Shown here piece by piece: positions 50,501 through 62,500 of a stretch of DNA of 64,000 bases (its first letter is position 1; every line of letters begins with the position of its first letter). Source of the DNA: Exaiptasia diaphana (lineage: Eukaryota; Cnidaria; Anthozoa; Actiniaria; Aiptasiidae); the NCBI RefSeq assembly GCF_001417965.1, contig NW_018384631.1:268649-332648 (forward strand), written 5' to 3'. The position numbers and the translations under genes were made by a program. The notes beneath the pieces are model-generated. The model ran no database searches. It was given only the letters and a program-made list of their open reading frames with translations, and had not been told where the DNA came from.

Positions 50501-53500
50501 CCACAGTACCATTGTACAGTTGGTTTTGGTAGCGCATCAATTTTTACAGTAAGTCGAGCCTGGTCGCCCTCGGTAACGTCTAACGGTCGCAGCTTAACCT
50601 TGAAGTCTGGCCTTTTCGGGATGATCACATTCAGTTTACTTGACGTTGATGCCGAACCCAAGTCATTACGAACTACACATTTATATTCGCCTATGTCGTC
50701 TGAACGAGCTTCTTTGATAACCAATGTTGAGGAGTTTTCGTCACGCTCTATTTTGACACGCCTGTTCTCCTTAACTGGTAATTTTCCTTTGAACCATTCC
50801 ACAGTCGGATTCGGTGTGTCGTTGAATGTGCAAACAAGTTTAATAGGCTTTCCTTCCATCGTCTCCATCTCTTTCAGTTCTTGGACGATTTTCGGAGCTT
50901 CTCCCACCGGCTTCTTAGCTGTAACGTAAGAATAAACAAGGAATTATCAACTTGTACATGTTCGGTATTGTGTAGTCGAAGAGATACTTAAAAAGATCAG
51001 TCCATCTACAATTACCAACGTGAAACGACCCACCATTTAAAGTGATAAAGCATTTGTATTGAAATCATTAGCATCAGGTGAAATGCATGAACGTTTTATA
51101 GGATTGAAAACACTATCCATGCACCCTAGACTAGCAAATGCCTATACAAGTTATAAAAACATGTCTATTAATTCAAAGTAAGCAGTAATCAGTGTTCGTT
51201 ATGATACACTAACCTTCAACAACTACATCATACGTTCGACTGGCGGTCCCTGCATCACTTTTTGCTTCACATTTGTAATTTCCTGAATCGTCCAACGACA
51301 CTTTGATGTCAATACGGGAAATGTCATCCTTCTCTTCAATAGCGACTGTCTTGCTTTCTTTGAGAGGTTTTCCATCTTTACTCCACGTTATTTCAGGACG
51401 AGGCTTACCTTCTACTTTTACCTCCAAATGTAAGACGTCGTCTTCCACGATTGTGATTGGGCCGGACTCATCTCCACTAACAAACTCGAGAGCGACCGTT
51501 TTTTCTTTTACTTGCAGTTTTGCTTGACAGGAAATTTCACCAACCGTGTTACGGAGGACACATTTGTAAACGCCGCTATCTTCAGGCTTTAAGTCTCCAA
51601 TAATCAACGAACACAGATCCTCTTCTTCGTCATCAACAATTATCGTACGGCCTTCGTCTTTAATCTTTTCATCGTCTTTAAACCATTCGACAATGGGCAC
51701 TGGCTTTCCGGAAACTCTAACATCAAATCGTGCTTCTTCGTTCTCAGGGACAATCAAGTCTTTTAGTGGAGATGTAAGACGAGGTTTTTCATCGGCTTCA
51801 TCTACAAGAATTTCAGCTTCCGATGATGAAGTTCCCAAATCATTCTTTACAACACATTTATACATGCCTTCATCGTCTAGTCTTGTTTCTTTGAATTCCA
51901 AAATTGCAGTGTCTTCTTCCACTGTAATTTTTAGTCTGTTTGACGGTTTTAGCTTGTTTTTGTCATCATCTTTGTACCACTCGACTATGGGAGTTGGTTT
52001 TCCTTTGAATTTACATTCAAGTCGCGCTTTCTCTTTTTCAATTGTCTCGACAGTCGTTAAAGGTTGAATGAACTCTGGAGCTTCACCTTTGGGTTTTGCC
52101 TCTGGAATGAATAAAAAATACAATATAAAATCAATCATTGATCATATACTTGTCCACTAAAGCGCTAATGCTTTGGAGCAATTATCTACACATTAGCTTA
52201 ATTTAATATTTTCTGTTAAAAATAAAAATAAAATGAAGATAACAAAGAGAATAGGTTCACAAATGCGATACAATTAGTTGACTACAGCAGGACTTACTTT
52301 CGACAATGACATCGAATTCTCGCGACGTCGTTCCTTGTGTGTTTTTAGCAGTGCATTTGTAGAGTCCACTGTCTTCAGGCTTGGCAGCTTTAAGAACAAT
52401 AGTCGATTCAATATCTTTAGTTTTGATGTCCAATCCTTTCTTCTCTCGAACAGGCTTTCCATCTTTCGTCCATTCAACTTTAGGTTTTGGTTTTCCTTTG
52501 ACTTCGACGGTCAGGTTTACTTCATCGCCCTCTGTAGTTTTAACAGGGACGGTATCAGTACCGCCTACGAAACTAGGAGCAAAGAGTATTTCTTTCACAG
52601 ACAGTTCAGCTGTGCAGGTGGATTTACCAGCTTCGTTGACAGCGACGCATTTATACATGTCAGCATCCTCTTTGCGTGCATCACTGATAACAAGTGAAAA
52701 CAAATCTTCTTCTTCATCATCGATCAATTTAAAGCGACCTTCATCCTTGATTTTTGTGTTGTGCTTATACCATTCTACAGTTGGCATTGGATTACCTTGA
52801 ACACGTACATTTAAACGTGCTGTCTCGTTTTCTGTGACAAGAAGTGGTATTATTCTTTCTTTGAACTCCGGTCTCTTTAATTCACCACGGACTAAAACGT
52901 CAGCAGTAATAGTAACAGAGCCACTGTCGTTTGTAGCTACACATTTGTATATTCCCTTGTCCTCAACCTTTGTTGGTTTGATTGTTAAGGTAGAGTTCTC
53001 GCCATCGGTGTTCACAGTAACACGCTTATCCTCCACAACCATTTTGTCGTCCTTGTACCACTTTACAGTCGGTTGAGGTTTACCGCTCACTTTTGTTTCC
53101 AACTTTAAGCGATCTCCTTCTCGAACAGTTGATGGTTGAAGTTTCTTAACAAATACTGGAGCCTCTCGTTGGTCTATTAAAAGAACAATACTAATAAGCA
53201 ACTTAAATATCACTCCGTATGGGCATCAATCACTAGTTACACACAATTTGTTTTAAAGAGTTGCATTCCTTGACAGTAAATTAGTTAAATAATAAATATG
53301 GTATTATACCTTTGATGTTAACTTCATAAGTCCTCGTTGCTGTTCCTGCAGGATTCTTCGCAACGCACTTGTAAACACCAGAGTCATCTGGTTTTCCACC
53401 TCGAATACGCAGTGTGTGTTCGTCATCTTTCACCACTATATCTACGTGCTTGGTCTTCTTGATTGGTTTATCGTCCTTATACCATTCTACTTCCGGTTCA

Positions 53501-56500
53501 GGTTTTCCAGACACCGTAATGTCCAGAGTTACATCTTTACCAGTATTTATGTCAAATTTGGATGTTTTGGGTTCTTTCGTGAAGTCTGGAGCTATTTCGT
53601 TTGGTTTGACTGTCAACATAGCTGTACAACTGACCTCATCAACGTCATTGATCGCGATACATGTATATTCTCCCGCATCCGTTAGCTCGGTATTTTCGAT
53701 CACCAGTGTGAATACCTCTTCCTTTACAGCATCAATGTGAACAAATCGACCCTTATCTGGGATAAGTACACCATTTTTGTACCAATCAATCGTTGGTTCT
53801 GGAACTGCATCAACATGAGCATCAAACCTAGCTTCTTCTCCTTCTAAGACTTCGACATGTTTAATCATTTCAAGAAAAACTGGAGCTTTCTGATTGGGTG
53901 CCAACGTTTCGGTAATGGCAGGGACTTGAGCTTGGACGTCAAGACTTGATTCTGGTACTATTTCTGGGGCTTGGGAACCTGAAAGGTAGACGAAATGGTA
54001 ACTCATATGTTGTTATTGATGTTAACGTGACAACGAAGGACATTTCGAAGTAGTTGACACTCACATATACAAATGGACGTATAAAAAAGGCCTCGAGAAA
54101 TAAACCTCAATCATATTAATTGCATTATTTTGTCTCATTTCTTGAATATTACATACCTTCAACGACCAATAAGAATTTCTTTGTTGTAGTACCCTTTAGG
54201 CTCGTCACAGTGCACTTGTAAGTCCCAGAATCTTGTGGTACGACTTTAGGAATGATTCCTTTGGCAAACTCACCGTCTTGAGATATGTCCATCCTATCAT
54301 CAGGTTCGACTGGCTTTTCGTCATAGAACCATTCTACAGCTGGGGTTGGATGGCCATGTAGGGGCACAGTCATCACAACTTCGTCACCTTGAGAAGCTTC
54401 GAGAGGAATCTGAGAGGAAATAATCAAATATTATACATTAATATGAATAAATTAGGAAATCGGACAGCACATGCACCTCAATAAATCGCTTAACATTTAT
54501 ACTGGATAGTAATATTGACTACAATTAAAATCGATATATGATATTCAAAGGGTTTTACACAACCTCCTCCAATTCATCCTTGAATTCTTCAGGAACAGTT
54601 CTTCGTGTAACACAAAGATGACAGGTGCTTGTATCTTTACCAGCCTCGTTCATTGCAACCACCATGTACTCAGCATCGTCCTCCAGCTTGCATCTCTCGA
54701 TTAACAACGAAAACAGCTCCTTGTCCTGTTCGTCTACCTCATCAATGACAACGAATCTTCCTTCGTCTTCTATTTGCTTGCCGTCTTTAAACCATTCGAC
54801 CATAGGCTCAGGTTTTCCGATAACACGTATATCAAACTTAACGATGTCACCTAAAAGCAATAAAATGAAAAGGTGAGACTTAGAAATAAAGCTACATTCA
54901 TGTGAAATTTTATTACCTTCATCGGCTTCCATGCTCTTTAGTCCTTCCTTGATAACAGGTAATGCCATCCCTTCTTCTATCACGATTTCTCCCTTCGTTT
55001 CAACACTTCCCAGGGCATTGGTCACCACGCATTTATACTCAGACTCGTCATCTTCTTCAGCAAGCTGGATAACTAACGCATGAACGTCACCCTCGTCTTC
55101 AAAAACAACTTTATCATCTTCTTGTAACGGTTCGTCGTCTTTAAACCAAGAAACGTCTGGATTTGGACCAGCAGCGATCTCACACTCGATACGTGCAGAA
55201 TCGCCCTCCAAGACCTCTGTTTCCTCCGGAAGTGGCCTGATTAGTGAAGGAGCTACATTATAGACGGAAAAATGCATTAAAAAAACAACAATAACAACAA
55301 ACAAACAAATTATACTTTAATTCTGAAACTTTTGTGAGAATATACTTGTAGGAATTTGTAATAACCAGGAAGAGTTTACCTGGAATAGCAGCATCCATGG
55401 TATCATCTGTACCCCTCTCTAGAACCGGCTCCTCCACTTCCTTTATTTCCTCGGTGATTGACTTTTGTGTTACAGCCAAATGACATGAAGTCGAGTCTTT
55501 ACCAGCTTCATTCATTGCAACTGCCATATACTCTGCGTCGTCGTCCAAATCGCACTTTTCGATGACTAATGAAAACAGTTCCTTGTCTTGATCGTCGACC
55601 TCATCAATGATAATGTACCTTCCTTCATCTTGTATTTGACTGCCGTTTTTGAACCATTCCACAACTGGCTCGGGCTTCCCGATGACTCGAATGTCAAACT
55701 TGACGATCTCACCTGAAAGCGAAAAATGGAAATTAAAGGAAAAGGACTTTCTACATATAATAACGTTCTAACTGAGCGTTTCCTGGACGGTTGACAAAAG
55801 AAAGTCTTTTCTTTAAAGTGCTACTTGCATGAAAATGGCCTTATTTCAAAACTTCAAGCAATACAAATATATGACTCACATATATCTATTAAAAGCAATT
55901 GCGGGAAATCTTTGTTTTGGAATTGTCCCACATCAGAGAAATTTTGATTCAAAAGATGGAAAAACAAAAGGATGGAGTAAATGACGTCATCTACTCGAAC
56001 ATNTTTTGCCCAAATTATTAAGGATTTGTATTAATATCTTCTTAAAATCTGTTGCTTTATGGTTATTAGACCCATATGGATAGTTCTATTTGATTTCCAA
56101 GTCTTTTCTAATGTTTCGCAATTTTCGTCCAAGTAGCCCTTTAATGATAGTTAAATCAAACTTTTTCCGTTCATCCTTTCTTCCTGGATTATCTACGTTT
56201 GTTTGCATCATTGTTCCCGTTAAATGTTTTTGAAGCATGCTTTTGATAATTATGATGAACACTTCGACGCTGTTAACCTATTGTTAACAATAACCTTTTT
56301 CAACTTCGATGTTCTTTAGTCCTTCCTTGATAACAGGTAATGCCATCCCTTCTTCTATCACGATTTCTCCTTTCGTTTCGACACTTCCCACGGCATTGGT
56401 CACCACGCATTTGTACTCAGACTCGTCATCTTCTTCAGCAAGTTGGATAACTAACGCATGAACGTCACCCTCGTCCTCAAAAGCAACTTTATCATCTTCT

Positions 56501-59500
56501 GTTAACGGTTCGTCGTCTTTAAACCACGAGACTTCTGGGTTTGGACCAGCAGCGATTTCACACTCAAGACGCACAGAATCACCTTCCAAGACCTCCGTTT
56601 CCTCTGGAAGAGGTCTGATTAGTGTAGGAGCTACAATATAATACAAACATAAAAATAATATAAAAAATAACTTATGAAACAAATCAATTGAACGTTAGTC
56701 TCTTGCAAGAAAAGACTAGTAGGCATTTGCAATAAGCAGTTTACCTGGAATAGCAGCATCCATGGTATCATCTGTACCCCTCTCTAGAACCGGCTCCTCA
56801 ACTTCCTTTATTTCCTCGGTGATTGACTTTTGTGTTACAGCCAAATGACATGAAGTCGAGTCTTTACCAGCTTCATTCATTGCAACTGCCATATACTCTG
56901 CGTCGTCGTCCAAATCACACTTTTCGATGACTAATGAAAACAGTTCCTTGTCTTGATCGTCGACCTCATCAATGATAATGTACCTTCCTTCATCTTGTAT
57001 CTGACTGCCGTTTTTGAACCATTCCACAACTGGCTCGGGCTTTCCGATGACTCGAATGTCAAACTTGACAATTTCACCTGAAAAAAGAACAAAATAGACT
57101 TGAAAAACTGTGTACAAACTTCCTAATGTTTTAAAGTGCCAACAACAGAAAGTTTGTTTTTTCTTTTTATGTTATATACATTTTTCCTGTCATGCGCCCT
57201 GTCTGCATTCATGCTATGATTGGGGACCTAAAATGCCTTTTAAAATGTTTTGTCATCAAATACAACCGCAAAAAGCGTTTCCACTAAAAAAAAATTATTT
57301 GGTTTGAAATGATAGTCATTTTCAATATTCTTTGTTTGTGGTTTGTGAGCGTGTGTTCATTACTGTTGTCATTTGTTGTTTGCTTTGATTATCTACCAGC
57401 TAATAACATTAAAGATATACACAAAACAATAACCTTTTTGAACTTCGATGCTCTTTAGTCCTTCCTTGATAACAGGTAATGCCATCCCTTCTTCTATCAC
57501 GATTTCTCCCTTCGTTTCAACACTTCCCACGGCATTAGTCACCACGCATTTGTACTCAGACTCGTCATCTTCTTCAGCAAGCTGGATAACTAACGCATGA
57601 ACGTCACCCTCGTCTTCAAATGCAACTTTATCATCTTCTGTTAACGGTTCGTCGTCTTTAAACCAAGAAACGTCTGGATTTGGACCAGCAGCGATTTCAC
57701 ACTCGAGACGCACAGAATCGCCTTCCAAGACCTCTGTTTCCTCCGGAAGTGGTCTGATTAAAGTAGGAGCTTCAATGCAAATGCATAACACATCAGTTAG
57801 TGAAATATATGGTCAAAGTTTCATTTGACTAAGAAAGTGTATAACAGGTTTGTAAGGCATTCGATATAGTACCGTTTACAGGTGCACTTTCAAGTATTTT
57901 CTCAGGCTCTTCTTTAACTATTTCCTTTCCTAAAGATATACGAAAATAATTATCAACGAGTGCGTACAGAGAACTAACATCTTTGGCGAGTTTCAAACGG
58001 GCATACGTCCGATACGCAAATATGACACCTGTTAAACCACTTCAGGTTCTCAGAATATAAACTGACAAGAATTGTTGCAGTTAGTTTGTTTTTAAGCAAG
58101 CAAACCCTAAGTATAAATAATATATACATAAAAAGTATACCTTCAACAATGACTTCAGCATCACAAAAATCTTCCCCAAAGGCGTTTTCTGCCACCACTT
58201 TGTAATACATAGATTCATCTTCAAACGTCACTGGTGAAATTCGCATTATATGGGTATCCCCGTCCATCGCGAATGTGTGTCGTTTGTCTGAAACAATTTG
58301 CACATTTTCACGGTACCAGGTAACATGGATATGTCGTGTACCAGTTACAGTGACGGTTAATTCAGCGGTAGTTCCTTCAATAAGCTCTGCATCTTTTAAG
58401 GGCTCGACAAACTTTGGAGCTTCACCTCTATAATACAGTACCAAAAATCAGCCCGTTAATAAAGGCTAAGCGATCCTGTGAATCTTACGTTGTAAACTTA
58501 ACTATTCTTTGCCAAGTGACAAATAAGAAGGTATAAAATACATGTAACAAAAAAATGAAAAGGCAACTTTTGCGGACAATGAATATGAAGTATAAAAATA
58601 TTGGTAGCTTTCCTTGATAAGATATTTCATGCATTAATTAAGTCAGTCACATTCTTTTTACTAAATTATAAATTATAATAAATTCAATGATATAATAATA
58701 CAATATGAATTATAATAAATTATTAACTCACTCTTTCGGCACGTCCTCGACACCAGCTTCTGTAGATGGAAAGGTTACAAAATACAATTAACACACAATG
58801 AAATCAAGTTGAAGGATGCATGTGTAAACATACCTTCCACAAGCAACTCCGCCGAGGTATTGACTTCACCAGCTTCATTGGTAATGTAACAAATGTAAAG
58901 CCCTTCATCTTCGTCGACATCTGTTTCTGCTATTCTCAGTTTGCTACTCGTTTTGTCTGTATCTATTGTTATTCGTTTGTCTTGCGTTATTGGATGTCCA
59001 TCTTTCATCCAATTAACCGCTGTCTCGCCATCGCTTACAAACTGTACATACATTTCAGCTGGTTTGCCTTCATCGACTTCAATTTCTTCCAGTTCCCGTG
59101 TAATCTGTGGAGATTTCAGTTTCGTTGAAGGAGTTCCTTGTTTGTCTAAAATTAAAAGAGAATTGATTTCAGTTGATAGGTAAGTCAATAATGAAATATA
59201 TTCATCTACATTGTCTCGTAAACGTATTCATTCAGTTATCGATTCAAGCGTACCAATAGAAATTTCAACAGGTTTTCGCTCGTCTTTAACATCTATCGTT
59301 GCAATGCTAACATCCTTCTCGGTTGGTCCAAGTCCAAGAGACAGCTCAACAGGTTTAAATGGTTCTTTACCGGCAGGTATAGTTGCATCTGATACCAATC
59401 TTGGCTTGTCTTTTTCTAAGTCTATAGCGAGTTCAATGGGAGCAAATTTATTCTCATCCTTCGGAAGTTCGACTTTAGAAATCGAAGGTTGCTTTTCGAC

Positions 59501-62500
59501 AGGAACATCTACTTGAAATTCAATTCTTTCTTCTTCCCTTGGTTTTATTTCATCGACATCTAATGCAATCTCGATCGGTGCAAATTTTTCTTTTCCCATC
59601 GGAAGTACAACAGATGTACTTTCTGTCTCTTTTTCCACTGGAGTATAAATCTCATGTTCGATTGGCCTCTCCTTCGGCTTGTCTTTGTCGACATCAATGG
59701 AAAATTGAACGGGAGAATATTCTTCTTTCGGTTTTGACAGGACAAATTCTGAAATCTCAGGTTGTTTTTCTACAGGAACATCCATCTGGACCTTGATAGG
59801 AGCATCCTTGTCGAGATCTATGGATAGCTGAACAGGGGCGTGTTGACCTTTTTCCTTTGAAATCACAACGTCTGTCGTTTCAGGCTTTCCTGGAGCGCTA
59901 GAATTCATAGTTTGATGTAACGTTAGCAATAATTATTGTAATGAATGAAACTTCAAAGGTCATTTGTGTTTATATGAAATTCTAAAATACTGTACCTCAC
60001 TGTTAGACCTTCTTCTTCTGCCTCAGACACTAAAAATACAGCAAGCAGAGTTTTTGTGATTTGACTGTTTGATATATTAAGTGTCGCTAATAATAGTCAC
60101 TGCGCAATATCTCAGTGATTGAACAGACTCTATCAAGGCAAGGCTATTACAAGAACAATACCTTTTGTTGTCTTTTATTTAGTTATGTGCATAATTAGGA
60201 ATACCGAATGATAACGTNAGAATCCGACTGACACCGATAACGTGTAATCAATCACAATAAATCACCAAGAATGCTTATGAATTGTAACGTCATATTTCAT
60301 TCTAATGCGCTTTTGTCTCTCTTTTCTATTGCTTCTTAGTGAAATGTTAAAACGATACAAAATGCAATAACTTAGAAGGGACTTAAGATTACTTCGAAAA
60401 CAGAAATTACCTGTCAAGACAACAATTTCAGCTTCAGATACAGTTTTTCCAAAGGTATTTGTAAGAACACACTTGTAAGAAGCTTCATCATCAAGAACAA
60501 CACTGTTGATGACCAAAGTACTGGTATCATCGCTTTTGTTGAGTATCTGTACACGACTATCCTCGTTGACAGTTTTATCGTTTTTAAACCATTCTACTGT
60601 CGGTTTAGGTTGGCCACTGTATTGTACTTTTTGCTCAAATTTGGTCCCCTCAATTAGATCAAGAGCCTTCAATGTTTCAGTGAATTCTGGCGCTTTACCT
60701 TCGGGCTGCAAACCTGACGAGACGAAGATTTAATTCTTTATATACATTATACGCCTTATTCCCGAACAAATGCTGACATTTCAATAGCACTAGAAATTTG
60801 AATCTTCTCTGATTTGAGGTCACGCCTGTATTCCCACAAGACCTAGAGATTTAGCAATACAGGCATAACCTCAAATAAGAGAGAATGCAAATTTTAGGAG
60901 CTATTGTAATGACAACATTTTTTCGCGCTTTCGTTTGTTTTTGGTTAGGTCTCGCTACTAGAGACACTGTCGTCAACTAAAAAAGCGGTCAATCGCTTTG
61001 AACGGAAAAAGGCCTATTTTATACAGGTTAAGACGTAATTAATATACAGGTTGTGACGTAATTAATCTACCTGAAACGTCGACATTGAAAGTTCTAGTGT
61101 TTGTTCCAGCGGGATTAGTGGCCTTTACTACATATGCGCCGGTATCATCAGGACCTACATCTTTTATCGTTAGCCTGTGAGTGTCTTCTTTCACATCTAC
61201 GACGTACTTCTCAGATTTTTGAACTGGTTTATTGTCTTTATACCATTGCACAGTTGGTTCTGGTTTCCCAGCCACTTCCACCTCAAGCGTCAAGTCACCG
61301 GTTTCTGTAAGCTCCAGAGGACCTTGCCCAACATGTGGGTTAAATGTTGGAGGTATTTGCTCTTCAGGAATTTCATTAACCAATAACTCAGACATAGTAG
61401 TAGCTTTCCCAAAATCATTTCTTGCTTCACACTTGTACTCTCCTTCATCGTCCAGAACTGTTTCAGGAATCTCCAAGAAGCATAGTTCTCCTTCAACACC
61501 AGTCTTCACTTTTTTACTGTCAACCAGTACTTTGTCATCTTTGAGCCACGTAATGTTAGGTAGAGGCATTCCTGTCACGCGACACTCTAAACGAGCAGAC
61601 TCTCCTTCGATCAATTCCAAAACCTTTAGTGGTTGGACAAATTCAGGCGCAGAACCTTCGGGTTTTTCTAAAGAAACAGCTGATCAGATAACTTTTTAAG
61701 AAAACATTTGTGACGAGAAAAATACGATCTTACCTTCTACAGTGACTCTAAAACTTCGTGTTAGAGTTTCGTCTTTGGTTTTTGATAGGCATTTGTACAC
61801 ACCTTCATCATCAAGTGTAGCGTCCTTGATTGTCAATAAATGCTCACTACCATTATCATCGATCTTATATGTATCTTTCTTGGTAATTCGTTTATCGTCT
61901 TTATACCATTCTACGTCAGGTTTTGATACACCACTTATCTCTACCTTCAAAGTCAGGTCTTGGCCCTCTGTGATTTCAACTGGAGTCTCATCCGGCTCTG
62001 CTTGGCGTTCCTCTAAAGGCAAAACCGATAACACACATGTACAAGCAGATTTACCGGCCTCGTTCATAGCAACGCATTTATATTCGCCAGAGTCGCTAGG
62101 CTTGCAATCCTCGACTACCAGAGAGAACAACTCAGGTTCTTTGTCATCAACATCATCGATGATAATAGTTCGGCCCTTGTCCTCCAGTTGTTTGCCATCC
62201 TTAAACCATTCGACTACTGGTTGTGGATAACCAGTCACACGAACATCAAAACGAATAATAGATTGCTCAACGATTTCTTGCGATTTCAATGGCTCTGAGA
62301 AAATTGGCATCGAAACGCACTCTTCCACAATAAGTTCAGTTGTCATTGTTGCTGTACCCTGGTCATTAGTTATTTCGCATCTATAATCAGCTTCATCATC
62401 CAAGGTAACTTTAGTAATTCTCAAAGAGCATATGCCATCATCGAAAGCGGTTACTATTCGCGGGCCATCTTCAACAGGCTCATCATCCTTGAACCAAATG

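Larger units (their letters stand above)
54561..57769 (-). repeat. Three tandem copies of a two-exon Ig unit
   Basis: Copies: E67+E66, E65+E64, E63+E62. Each pair encodes an A-type Ig and a B-type Ig split by an intron after strand A. Copies 1 and 2 encode an identical second exon; copy 3 has a diverged second exon that runs on into E61. Introns differ greatly in size (356, 582, 66 bp). Confidence 0.9.
60714..61070. other. 357-bp intron between E75 and E74
   Basis: Contains an inverted-repeat element (60768-60919) and a two-copy 23-bp repeat close to the E75 donor (61020-61065). Confidence 0.65.

Noticed and set aside
7464-50918. Integrin binding through the repeated R-G-D motif
   Set aside because: No signal peptide or membrane segment is visible and the Ig style is that of cytoplasmic muscle giants; the tripeptide lies in a conserved structural turn.
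54561-57769. The three exon pairs as three separate small genes
   Set aside because: All borders are splice sites in matching phases, with no start or stop codons, and the domains are split across introns, so they are parts of one transcript.
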